IMG/VR virus record: IMGVR_UViG_3300025264_000084
Span: 1-27,582 of that record
Source of the DNA: a virus
DNA length: 27,582 bases
Strand: one strand, 5' to 3'
Shown: in pieces, positions 9,840 to 17,515 of the stretch
Layout of the letters: each line of letters starts with the position of its first letter
Position numbering within the stretch: the stretch's first letter is position 1
The notes under the pieces: model-generated
What the model saw: only the letters and a program-made list of their open reading frames with translations
Databases searched by the model: none
What the model was told of the DNA's origin: nothing
Translations under genes and position numbers: made by a program

Positions 9840-11234
9840 CTATTTAAAAGCCCTGAGTCTGTCTGGTAGCCAGTCAGTCTTGATCACGGCACCACCCTTA
9901 GTTCTGACAAAATCAACTCCGGGGGATGTTTGTTGGTTCTGGAAAGCTTTACCGAGCGGTGCGCCTGTAGCGGTCACTCCGTGTTTCATGAGTATGTCAT
10001 TGTATTCAGCTTCGCTGAGAGCGGGGAGATCAGCTTCCTTTATCTCTCCCCTTTGTAATCGGCCCAAATCCTCAACTCGTATATACCCCTTGCCTGTAGC
10101 AGGGCCTGGGATCCGTATCCACTCAGCCATTTCTGGTTGTTGGGCGTTCATGATGGACTCGACCATCAGGTTCCCTTGTTTATTAGAGTACAGACCACCT
10201 GCGAGGTCCTTTTGTATCTGACTCAGGGCTGTTAGAGTCCCTTCCGTCACATTCAAAGAGTCGATGGTGGAGTCTCCCCTGTCAGTCTGTATATATCCTG
10301 AGGCGTCTCTGACGTTACTCTCTTTCCACATATCGACCAGAGATATCGGATCATCTTTTTCTCCTGCTGCAAGGAATGGCGAAGGTATATTGGCAGTCTC
10401 TAACTCTTCGGTGATAGTCACATCCTCCGGTAAGAAAGATCCTTCCAGAGCGGGATTCCCGAAAACGTTCGCTATAACGGACTCAAGGGGATCGGATTCC
10501 ACAGTCTGAGTAGGATCGGGTTCCACCGTAGGCACAGCCGTAGGTAGAACCGTAGGATTAAGACTCTGGATCTCACTACCCATACCTAGAGCCGGGTTAG
10601 CTAAAAAAGATTCCGGTAACGGCGTTCCCTCCATGCCCAGAGATGCCCGTAAGAAGTTACCCGTTGGGTTAGCCCCCATGAACCTATCGAATAATCTCTG
10701 GTACCCGCTCTGTAAAGCAGAGCGTATGGCAGGAGCAGACCGCTGTAAGGCAGGTAGTGCCGCCGCCGCTAGTTGGTTCTGTGGGTCGGCAAAGGTCTGT
10801 TGTAGTGCCATGTCCAGGGGATTGGTAGCCGCCGCCGCGCCTGGCGATATCAGGTTAGCGATCCGCTGAAGCCTGGTCTGTAGGTTCTGTCCCGACAACT
10901 GGGATGTGAACCTACCACCTGGTGTCGCGGGGTTCATGCCGTATAGGTTCCCCTGTAGGAACTGGCGGTACGGGTTCTGACCCAACATACTCTCGGGCAT
11001 GTTCACACCAGGCTGCTGTAGTGCGTACTGGGTAGAGAGTAATGGTTGCATGGCAGCAGCGGCCTTACGCCCCAGTGGGTTCAGTGTCCACGGTGCTTCC
11101 GCAGTCATCTGACGGTAGACATCGCCGAACGGTACGAACTGCCCAGGGTTGAAGGCAGACTGGGTCATATCGAACCCCGTATCGAAGGGATTGGCGAATG
11201 GGTTAGCTCCGAATACTCCTCCGGTAACAACCAT
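9840..11234 (-). CDS. Putative minor virion protein, 464 aa (middle member of a motif-sharing trio)
   Basis: Not assigned to a known family. The N-terminal third is Pro/Gln/Asn-rich (GANPFANPFDTGFDM) and includes APWTLNPLGRKAAAA, TQYALQQ and NPYRQFLQGN. A similar NPL-x-R / QY / FLQ series occurs in the 580-aa neighbour. Further on, ALQSGYQRLFDRFMGANP parallels SAFQRLYDIAAS near the C-terminus of that neighbour. Residues ~230-300 are acidic with Pro/Thr. The C-terminal ~150 residues look globular (QKDLAGGLYSNKQGNLMVES, GYIRVEDLGRLQRGEI). The ATG at 11234 overlaps the upstream stop as TAATG and is preceded by GGGAG. A structural or ejection role is inferred from synteny. Confidence 0.7.
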   Translation of the reverse strand: MVVTGGVFGANPFANPFDTGFDMTQSAFNPGQFVPFGDVYRQMTAEAPWTLNPLGRKAAAAMQPLLSTQYALQQPGVNMPESMLGQNPYRQFLQGNLYGMNPATPGGRFTSQLSGQNLQTRLQRIANLISPGAAAATNPLDMALQQTFADPQNQLAAAALPALQRSAPAIRSALQSGYQRLFDRFMGANPTGNFLRASLGMEGTPLPESFLANPALGMGSEIQSLNPTVLPTAVPTVEPDPTQTVESDPLESVIANVFGNPALEGSFLPEDVTITEELETANIPSPFLAAGEKDDPISLVDMWKESNVRDASGYIQTDRGDSTIDSLNVTEGTLTALSQIQKDLAGGLYSNKQGNLMVESIMNAQQPEMAEWIRIPGPATGKGYIRVEDLGRLQRGEIKEADLPALSEAEYNDILMKHGVTATGAPLGKAFQNQQTSPGVDFVRTKGGAVIKTDWLPDRLRAFK

Positions 11235-12976
11235 TATCTTAAACTCCCGAACAGACTTGCTATATCTACGTTTGCGCCACCTGCTGGATCTCGGCTTGCC
11301 GCTATATCATACAACCTCTGGAACGCAGACCGCATCATATCTCTTTTGAACGGGTCGGTACGCATCAATGTCGGGGCCTGGACAGCCGACATCATATTCT
11401 CTGGTTGCGCAAGCCAGGCTTTCCATTTGGCAGCCTCTATATCCTCGGGGCCGATCTGAGTAAAGTCGGTTGGAAACGCCGCCGCGCTTTCCATAGCAGA
11501 GGCTAATCCAGTCTCGAATCCTTCTGCACTCCAGGGCTGATAGTCCTGTAAGAAACTCCTGGGGCTCTGGGACTCGCTCAACCAATACTGTAACTGGGCA
11601 AACGGGTTCTGTGCCGCGAGAGCACGACGGGCTAACGGGTTCATAGATCCTGGTGTAGCCGCCGCCTGTTGTCTCCAGGCCGTCTGGAACGGCACCTGTG
11701 AGGCATACGACTCAGCACTCAAGCCAAGAGCCTGCATCTGTTCAGGGTTCATGATCCCTTCTAAGAATCCAAGATCTCCGCCACTAGAAGGATCGGGCAG
11801 CTTAGGAGTAAAGGTAGTCGTAGTTGTTGGATCCATAGGATCAAGATTGTATCCAGTAAGATCGGCTCCCGATGGTTGAAGGTTGCCCCACATACCGGGA
11901 TTGGTGTTCATGTATATGCCGATAGGCAAAGTATCAAAGCCCGATAGGGTGCGTATGTCCCCCATGGCATCTCGCAGCACTGATATCACATTGTTATCAT
12001 CAGCCGCTTGAGCTTTACGGGCATTTGCACTGGTACCATAGTCAGGGTTATTACTTATGTACTCTCTGGCCATATCACCAAGAGCGTTAAAAGACTCTGC
12101 GTCATTAGCCCAACTTGAGGGATCGGTACCAAGTAACTGACGCAAGAACAAGGTGTACGGTGTGTCATCTTTAGCGGTTACATCCTGCGCAGAGCCAGGT
12201 GACTCACGGACTATTTCCCCCAACGGAGTAGGATCACCAGTCATTTGGACGAATTTACCGCTCCCACGACCCCCATTGATATCGCTGCCTTCTACGAACC
12301 CAGCTTTCTCATCCTCAGATAAAGGGGTAGACTCCAGGGCTCCAGTGAACTGGTTCGTGGATACCGTCGTGCCCCGTCTGCTCTGTTCGTTCCTGGCTGA
12401 CCAGAAGAGGCTATCAGTGATGCCCTGACCGCCAAGTCCCTGCTTTACCAGGTCTCCCAATTGTTTATCAGTCAGGTCAGATATCTGTGTATCTTTTCCT
12501 ATACCGAATAACGTAGGACTATCTGGGGCGAGTTCGGCAACGGTCTGGCTGGGATCCCTGTTGGTCATCCGGTTGTAGTCGGTCATAGCCGCCGCTCGCT
12601 GTACCTCTTTGATCGGTGCGTCGATCTCCTGTACATCTGCGGCAGTCACCGGAGCCCCCTGGTTGACCCACTTATCCTGAGCGGCCTTGATCAAAGCCTT
12701 GGTATTGATGGCACTGTTGAATATCTCGGCACTGATGCCAAGGTCCAATGCTTCTTCGAATTCTTCTAATTGTTCCTGGTTATTCTCTGGAGCACCTACG
12801 TTCTGCTCAGATATGGCCTCACGCAGGGCACCCATATCAACAGAACCGTGGCTCCGTTCGATGGCGGCAGCCGCTACCGATAGAGCCGACTCCAGGTTAG
12901 AACGACCCGTGCCAATAGAGATGCCGCCCTTGATCCCGCTTTGGGCTTCGGATAGTCTGACTGTGATCTGCGCCAT
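11234..12976 (-). CDS. Putative minor virion protein, 580 aa (first member of a motif-sharing trio)
   Basis: No family recognised. The first ~100 residues (ITVRLSEAQSGIKGGISI..., then ENNQEQLEEFEEALDLGI) look alpha-helical. The middle is Asp/Ser/Thr/Pro-rich. The last ~190 residues are Ala/Gln-rich and include SMNPLARRALAAQNPFAQLQ, QYWLSESQS, SFLQDYQPW and SAFQRLYDIAAS, which align by eye with segments of the 464-aa and 114-aa proteins downstream. The ATG at 12976 follows the portal stop by 3 bases, with GGGAG upstream. Position between portal and capsid makes a head-associated or ejected protein likely. No catalytic motif is seen. Confidence 0.7.
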   Translation of the reverse strand: MAQITVRLSEAQSGIKGGISIGTGRSNLESALSVAAAAIERSHGSVDMGALREAISEQNVGAPENNQEQLEEFEEALDLGISAEIFNSAINTKALIKAAQDKWVNQGAPVTAADVQEIDAPIKEVQRAAAMTDYNRMTNRDPSQTVAELAPDSPTLFGIGKDTQISDLTDKQLGDLVKQGLGGQGITDSLFWSARNEQSRRGTTVSTNQFTGALESTPLSEDEKAGFVEGSDINGGRGSGKFVQMTGDPTPLGEIVRESPGSAQDVTAKDDTPYTLFLRQLLGTDPSSWANDAESFNALGDMAREYISNNPDYGTSANARKAQAADDNNVISVLRDAMGDIRTLSGFDTLPIGIYMNTNPGMWGNLQPSGADLTGYNLDPMDPTTTTTFTPKLPDPSSGGDLGFLEGIMNPEQMQALGLSAESYASQVPFQTAWRQQAAATPGSMNPLARRALAAQNPFAQLQYWLSESQSPRSFLQDYQPWSAEGFETGLASAMESAAAFPTDFTQIGPEDIEAAKWKAWLAQPENMMSAVQAPTLMRTDPFKRDMMRSAFQRLYDIAASRDPAGGANVDIASLFGSLR

Positions 12977-12979
12977 CTA

Positions 12980-14842
12980 CTATGCTCCCGGTGGAAATAA
13001 GCCTAGTCTTGTTAGCCGTTCGTTTATACCCATCCGACCCGGCCTGGGTGAACCTGCCGGTACGTTAGGTCCTGCCTGCGGCGTGGGCATCGGAGGTGGT
13101 GTCCCCATCATGGCCGGTGGCATCACTGAAGGTGAGACACCCTGGGGAGCGGGACCTTGCTGTGGGCCTCCCGGCCCTCCCGGCCCTGGCGGGGCTCCGC
13201 CCCCAGGAGCCATCCCAGGCATCATGCCCTGGGCTCTCATCATCTGTTTCTGGATGATCACTTCCATGAGCTGACCGAAGTAGAACTGGCTCAGGTCTGA
13301 ACGGCCCCGTTCTTCTGTTGCTTTAAGTAGTGACCAGAGTTGGGCCTCGGGTAGTACCTGTTCTGCCAGTTGTTCTTTGATCGCGGCATCTGCTTCGTCA
13401 GCGTTCTGCAAGCCGAGTATCTCGTCCCGGATCATGCGGTCAGGTAGGAGCGGCATCTGGCCGTCTCTGGCTATCTGGGCCATATTCATCTTGGTCATGT
13501 CATCTTGCGGTAGGTCACCGATCAGGGTGATCTCTGGTGCGCCTATCCCTTCGATGATGTTGGGTTCGATCATCTCGTCGAACCAGTTTCGGTTATTGGC
13601 CCAGCCTGCAAGCTGCATGGTCTGGAAAGAACCCGACGCGTACTGGTCGGAGAACAGGTTGCAGACCTGCAAGTAGGCGTTGGCTAGAGACTTCAGCCGG
13701 GGTTGGATCACGGTCTCGATACCCTGGCGTAGGGTATTTATAGCAAAACCCGAGAGTTGGAACTGAAGCTCCCCGTATACACTATAGGGTAGGGAGCCCC
13801 TCTGTATCTCACCAGATACCAGGCCCATGAAGGAGCTGGACTCCCTGGCCATCTCCATGAGACCCAGGGGCGCGACTTCCTCTCCCTCGGCAAGGCTGAT
13901 CTCCGCACCGGCCTGGTACGGGTCTTCATCTAGTGTCTTAGATCCGTCCCGGCTCCGTACCACGATCCCTTGCTTCCGCGCCCTCGCTACCAACTCCAAC
14001 ATCACAGACATCATGAAGTTGTTCCGTGCGAAGAGTTCCCGGTTCGATTTGAAGATGGACTCGCCGTAGTTAGCGCAGGTATCCGAGCTATAACGGTTCA
14101 TTAGCCGGGGTTGGATGGGGGGTTGGGAGCCTACAGCTCCGACAATGACTGGAACCCGGTTTGAACCGTGGGGTGTGGGCTCTTTAGCGAAGGATCCCTG
14201 GATGACTACGCAGTTATCTTCCTTGTCGTAGTAGTCATAGACGTCGATCCCTATCTCGTCGAACCCGGTGTGGGTGCTCATGCCTTCTTCTAGCTTGAAG
14301 TCAGGGTACTCGGACTCGATCTCGGCACGGGTCTTCCTGATCCGGTAACACGCCCAGTCCAGTCCCTTCCCATCCATACACCAGAAGGTATGGAGCGGAT
14401 CCCACGGCGTGAAGTCGGCATAGGTCTCCCCATCGTCATCTTTCATGAGGAGGGCGCGGCCAGCATACCAACCACGCATAGAAATGTACCAACATAGGCT
14501 TTGTTGGGCTGATGGGAGGAGTAATTGGGTCAAACGCTCGTCATTGGCCCGGAAAAGTCCGATCAAGAACTTCTCTTTGGCATCAAAACGCAGCCTATCT
14601 ATCTCATGGGTGTTGTTATAGGGCATACGGATGATGATCTCGTGGTTAGTGAGCCAACCAACGATCTTATCGGCGTATACCTGGGGTGAGTTGGACGTAT
14701 AGCTCTCATATCCGTCCCCGGCGTCGTATTCCGCCAGGTTATACAGCTCATAGTCCTCTTCCATGCGCACACGGAGGGCATCAGTCTCATCTGCGTGCCG
14801 TTGGACTGCCTGGACGATCTCCTCGGGCTCACATTTAGCCAA
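12980..14842 (-). CDS. Portal protein
   Basis: A 620-aa protein immediately downstream of the large terminase. The N-terminal half has portal-like features: an acidic helical start (RMEEDYELYNLAEYDAG), NSPQVYADKIVGWLTNHE, GWYAGRALLMKDDDGETYAD, WDPLHTFWCMDGKGL, and a mid-protein FKSNRELFARNNFMMSVMLE as in the stem/wing region. The portal forms the dodecameric ring through which terminase pumps DNA. Residues ~540-600 form a Pro/Gly/Met/Gln-rich tail including GPGGPGGPQQGPAPQG, unusual for a portal and likely disordered. The start is TTG at 14842, with AGGAG 6-7 bases upstream and no better ATG nearby. Length and position support the call. Confidence 0.85.
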   Translation of the reverse strand: MAKCEPEEIVQAVQRHADETDALRVRMEEDYELYNLAEYDAGDGYESYTSNSPQVYADKIVGWLTNHEIIIRMPYNNTHEIDRLRFDAKEKFLIGLFRANDERLTQLLLPSAQQSLCWYISMRGWYAGRALLMKDDDGETYADFTPWDPLHTFWCMDGKGLDWACYRIRKTRAEIESEYPDFKLEEGMSTHTGFDEIGIDVYDYYDKEDNCVVIQGSFAKEPTPHGSNRVPVIVGAVGSQPPIQPRLMNRYSSDTCANYGESIFKSNRELFARNNFMMSVMLELVARARKQGIVVRSRDGSKTLDEDPYQAGAEISLAEGEEVAPLGLMEMARESSSFMGLVSGEIQRGSLPYSVYGELQFQLSGFAINTLRQGIETVIQPRLKSLANAYLQVCNLFSDQYASGSFQTMQLAGWANNRNWFDEMIEPNIIEGIGAPEITLIGDLPQDDMTKMNMAQIARDGQMPLLPDRMIRDEILGLQNADEADAAIKEQLAEQVLPEAQLWSLLKATEERGRSDLSQFYFGQLMEVIIQKQMMRAQGMMPGMAPGGGAPPGPGGPGGPQQGPAPQGVSPSVMPPAMMGTPPPMPTPQAGPNVPAGSPRPGRMGINERLTRLGLFPPGA

Positions 14843-14854
14843 TTCTAGCTCCTG

Positions 14855-16219
14855 TTACCAGTGTTTCACCCGAATAGTCTTACGATTCCCGGCGTGGGCG
14901 TACCCAAACTGGTCGACCAGGCCGTAGATCGTGGCCTTTATCCCGTGGTTGTTCCGGTCTTCCGGGATATCGCCTACTATATTACCATCCCGGTCGGTTT
15001 TCCAGCGATATACCCTGGTTTGTCCGTCAAAGGGGTTAGATAAAGCCCCGAATTCACTCAATATGCCCCGGCATTTGTTGTCAAACATGATCCTGGGAGC
15101 CCCGGTCAGGGGGTCTACCTTCAAGAACGTCTTCAACCTCTCCGTTCCCTCGTTGATCCTGACCCTACGGGACGAAAGATAGAGCCCGGTCTCGGCCAAC
15201 CACTGTTCTGCGACGGCTGGCATGTTGTGATGTTGGGTACCGTAGACGTCAACCACCCCGAAATGCACATTACACTCACCGTCTTTACCCCACCAGGGCC
15301 TATTCCTTGCTATCTGAATGATCTCGGAGGTCACCCGGCCCCTCTCGTAGATCTCATCGAACACCCTGACCATGCCATCGATGATCTGGACCGCCATCAC
15401 AGCGCAGGCATCTCCGTATCCAGGGTCGATCCAGAGGTGTACAGGCTCCTCAGGTATCCATTCGACATCCTTTATGTGGGCATCGGGCCGAAATTCGTGG
15501 AATACTAACCCCTTCGGAGGGCAAGGTATCCCCTCGATCCGCTCCATGAAGAACTCATCGGAGCTGGCGGCCCGTAACCTGTCCATCTCGGGGTCTTCCC
15601 GGCCCCCAGGATATAGATGGAAGTTGCTATAAGAGGGCAGAGAGTAACTTACCTCGTCTTCTAACCCATGACTCCACGCCTGGACCAACTGGGGGTACCA
15701 ACCAAGCGACCCTTCCATGGTCCCAGACATGAATAACCACCCACGACGGGGGGCAAGCCTGGATCTCAACCTGTGGTAGGTCTCCAAGTCCAACTGGCTG
15801 GCCTCACACCCCAGTATCCCGTTGGGCGCACGCATCGCCAGCGTCCTCGGATCCTTACCACTCTTCGTCTCAATGCGGGTGCCGTCAAATAAGATGATCC
15901 TGCCAGGGTCAACCCGCTTGGTAGCCTCTTTAAGTACCCCTAACTTCCCAAAATCCTCTACCAGGTACTCAAATTCAGCCCTGGTCCTCTCGTAGTCCGC
16001 CGCAACCAGCCAGTACAGCCCCGGATCCTCAGTCTCAGCGAACCGGGCCAATAGATACTTGGCTGCCACCACCGACTTACCCGCCTGCTCACCACCAGCC
16101 ACCACGATGTACCGCTTCCTACTCGATACCACCTCTTCCTGGGCAGGTGTAGGCTTATACCCTACCGTCTCATACAGCGTCTGTACGTATTGGGGAAGCT
16201 CCGTTACCGTCGTCACCAT
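14855..16219 (-). CDS. terL: Terminase large subunit (packaging ATPase and nuclease)
   Basis: A 454-aa protein with the two-domain TerL layout. The ATPase has an adenine-region Q (TPAQEEV, ~24-30), Walker A GGEQAGKS (42-49), a Walker B-like stretch ending GILGCEA with E139, and coupling motif SGTMEG (165-170). The RNase H-like nuclease carries acidic positions in LWIDPGYGDA (D265), VFDEI (D288), VVDVYGTQH (D324) and EDRNNHGIKA (D421). TerL cuts concatemeric DNA and drives it into the prohead through the portal. The ATG at 16219 lies 12 bases after AGGAGG, and the gene overlaps TerS by 50 bases, so the two are probably translationally coupled. Length is normal for the family. Confidence 0.95.
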   Translation of the reverse strand: MVTTVTELPQYVQTLYETVGYKPTPAQEEVVSSRKRYIVVAGGEQAGKSVVAAKYLLARFAETEDPGLYWLVAADYERTRAEFEYLVEDFGKLGVLKEATKRVDPGRIILFDGTRIETKSGKDPRTLAMRAPNGILGCEASQLDLETYHRLRSRLAPRRGWLFMSGTMEGSLGWYPQLVQAWSHGLEDEVSYSLPSYSNFHLYPGGREDPEMDRLRAASSDEFFMERIEGIPCPPKGLVFHEFRPDAHIKDVEWIPEEPVHLWIDPGYGDACAVMAVQIIDGMVRVFDEIYERGRVTSEIIQIARNRPWWGKDGECNVHFGVVDVYGTQHHNMPAVAEQWLAETGLYLSSRRVRINEGTERLKTFLKVDPLTGAPRIMFDNKCRGILSEFGALSNPFDGQTRVYRWKTDRDGNIVGDIPEDRNNHGIKATIYGLVDQFGYAHAGNRKTIRVKHW

Positions 16220-16625
16220 TCGGTACCACTACCTCCTTGGCTTCCTTAGCCAGCTTCCTGATCTCCGAGAGGGTCTGCTTAGCATTGTCCTCATTCCCGG
16301 CTACGTTCATCTTATACTTCTCAGGCCACGCCCCGTTCAATGCAAAGATCAGCAATGTCGGGTTCTGCCCCGGCTTCATCTCCTCGATCAACGCAAACAT
16401 TTTGGACTCAAGATACTCCCGGTGGCTCTGCCTCGCATGATCATACTTAGCCCGGAAACCGTGTAGGTCATCCTTGAACCACCGATCCACCGTAGACCTG
16501 TCGATCTCGGCTACCTTCGCAGCGTTCCGGACAGTCCCCAACTCGGCGTAGGCCCTCAGATATCTATCCTGTCTTTCCAACACCGCTTCTTTACTATTAC
16601 TAGCCATGTGCACACCTGTGCGCAC
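16170..16625 (-). CDS. terS: Terminase small subunit (DNA recognition)
   Basis: A 151-aa protein with an N-terminal helix-turn-helix typical of TerS: YLRAYAELGTVRNAAKVAEI followed by DRSTVDRWFKDD. Next come a charged helical region (HARQSHREYLESKMFALIEEM) and NPTLLIFALNGAWPEKYKMN, a pattern common in these proteins. TerS binds the packaging start site and loads TerL. I prefer GTG at 16625 because AGGAGGG (16636-16642) is about 10 bases away. The ATG at 16607 is too far from it, although it is the more conventional codon. The first codons fall inside an array of short GC-rich repeats. It is the first gene of the leftward block. Confidence 0.85.
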   Translation of the reverse strand: MRTGVHMASNSKEAVLERQDRYLRAYAELGTVRNAAKVAEIDRSTVDRWFKDDLHGFRAKYDHARQSHREYLESKMFALIEEMKPGQNPTLLIFALNGAWPEKYKMNVAGNEDNAKQTLSEIRKLAKEAKEVVVPNGDDGNGASPIRTDAV

Positions 16626-16691
16626 ACCCTGTGCGCCCTCCTAAAATGACTAAGCGCACACCCTGTGCACCTAAGTGTGCAGGTGTGTGCG
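16607..16691. repeat. Iteron-like array over the TerS start
   Basis: GCGCACACCCTGTGC occurs exactly at 16620-16634 and 16654-16668, 34 bases apart. A related copy, TGTGCACACCTGTGC, begins at about 16607. An inverted, degenerate copy lies at about 16675-16691 (complement reads GCGCACACACCTGCAC). Units contain inverted GTGC/GCAC ends, as expected for dimer-binding sites. The array spans the ribosome-binding site and first codons of TerS. It could be an operator for late transcription, a translational control element, or the TerS recognition (pac/cos-type) site. The sequence cannot choose between these. Confidence 0.6.
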
Positions 16692-17012
16692 CCCTATTTC
16701 ACGCCTATATCAACATTTACTGGGGATAATCCGAGACACAATCCCCCCCAATGCTCGTTTGCTCCTCCTGTCTGCGCCGCTCCGCCAGAGCATAGCGTTC
16801 AAATCAGCTCTTGTCAATGAAAAAGGCCTTTATACACATTGAATTGTCGCGGGTAGGACACTATCTACTCATTAGACGGGTAAGCCATGGGGGGGTAGGG
16901 CCTTTTACTGGCTCGTGGCGCGTGGTGCATGTACTGGTACACGCTAGACAACTAGCCACGTGCAGGCTAGTCTAGTGAAGCCAGGCAAGTTGTCACACGA
17001 GGAGTAGAGCGC
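16643..17012. other. Divergent intergenic control region
   Basis: No convincing gene lies here. It holds the upstream repeat units and the minus-strand promoter. It also holds a palindrome AAAGGCCTTT (16822-16831), a stem CTAGCC/GGCTAG (16952-16957 with 16965-16970), and a longer-range inverted pair GACAACT/AGTTGTC (16947-16953 with 16988-16994). GCCACGTG at 16955-16962 recurs at 17152 and 17347. No rightward promoter is clear: TTGAAT (16839) with TATCTA (16862) at 17 bases is weak. The dense palindromes would suit an origin or a switch region, but nothing proves either. Confidence 0.5.
16789..16817 (-). promoter_or_regulatory. Sigma70-like promoter for the leftward structural operon
   Basis: On the minus strand, TTGACA (16817-16812) is followed by a 17-base spacer and TATGCT (16794-16789). 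This is a perfect -35 and a 4/6 -10 with ideal spacing. Transcription would start near 16782 and give a ~157-base leader before the TerS GTG. That leader contains the repeat array and a weak GGGGAT/ATCCCC stem. No other comparably good promoter was found for the structural genes. Confidence 0.55.
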
Positions 17013-17366
17013 ATGTCGAAACGCAGTCCATCATCCAGAGCGCGCTACGTAGCGCACACCATAGATGCTGAGCCCACGCGCTACATCGTGGCCACGCGTG
17101 AGCCAGTACAGCCTTATGGCTACGTACTGGAGAGCGCGCTACCTAGCCCACGCCACGTGGGCCAGGCTAGTCATACCACTAGATGTGCATCTAGTGAGCC
17201 CGTAAGTCTAGGCAGGCGCAACAGTGAGCCACGCGGATTGCCTACCACGTCCAGCCTACATTCTGAGCGCGCGCCTATAGGCCACTCACGATTGAGCCAG
17301 CATCGGCGCAAGCTCAAGAATCTATCTAAGCCATTCCTGCGCTCGGGCCACGTGAAGGTGTGCTGA
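17013..17366 (+). CDS. Doubtful small basic Ser/Arg-rich protein
   Basis: A 117-aa frame with ATG at 17013 and AGGAG at 16999-17003, a well-placed ribosome-binding site. The product is rich in Ser, Arg, Pro and His and has loose internal repetition (RARYVA, TRYIVA, GYVLESALP). Against it, the DNA is crowded with short palindromes such as GCGCTACGTAGCGC (17042-17055), repeats such as AGAGCGCGCTAC, and one copy of the intergenic palindrome (17177-17196), which elsewhere avoids clear coding sequence. It may be a real gene, a degraded one, or a structured regulatory region that is open by chance. No domain is recognised. Confidence 0.3.
   Translation: MSKRSPSSRARYVAHTIDAEPTRYIVATREPVQPYGYVLESALPSPRHVGQASHTTRCASSEPVSLGRRNSEPRGLPTTSSLHSERAPIGHSRLSQHRRKLKNLSKPFLRSGHVKVC
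17177..17196 (+). repeat. Palindromic repeat R1
   Basis: Exact CACTAGATGTGCATCTAGTG: two 9-base complementary arms around TG. This is the only copy inside a (doubtful) open reading frame, and its flanks do not extend the stem. Confidence 0.9.
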
Positions 17367-17446
17367 GCGCACCTACAATCGAATACGTGCCACGCGCTCA
17401 CGTTAAACGGCGTCGATGATTCAAGGTTAAACCGTAGCCACATTCC

Positions 17447-17466
17447 CACTAGATGTGCATCTAGTA
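17447..17466 (+). repeat. Palindromic repeat R2
   Basis: Core ACTAGATGTGCATCTAGT. After one mismatched pair (C17447/A17466) the stem continues with ATTCC on the left (17442-17446) and GGAAT on the right (17467-17471). It lies 50 bases before the SprT-like gene start. Confidence 0.9.
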
Positions 17467-17476
17467 GGAATCTGGC

Positions 17477-17491
17477 CACGGCTCAGCCGTG
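17477..17491 (+). promoter_or_regulatory. Hairpin upstream of the SprT-like gene
   Basis: CACGGCT C AGCCGTG is a 7-base perfect inverted repeat with a single central base. It lies between repeat R2 and the Shine-Dalgarno AGGAG at 17502-17506. Slightly further upstream, GTTAAAC occurs twice as a direct repeat (17402-17408 and 17426-17432). These could be protein-binding sites or leader RNA structure. Confidence 0.4.
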
Positions 17492-17515
17492 AGTATTTAC
17501 TAGGAGCGTGTCATT

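Noticed and set aside
12687-13274. A 195-aa plus-strand Pro/Gly-rich frame opposite the portal tail
   Set aside because: Its composition is only the reverse of the portal's Pro/Gly tail. It spans two well-supported minus-strand genes.
13927-13935. Half-site CATCTAGTG in the portal gene as a tenth repeat copy
   Set aside because: Only one arm is present, it lies in coding sequence, and CTAG-containing 8- to 9-mers occur elsewhere in the structural genes by chance.
16839-16867. Rightward promoter TTGAAT/TATCTA
   Set aside because: Spacing is 17 bases, but the -10 lacks the final T and the -35 matches only 4 of 6. Too weak to list as a feature.
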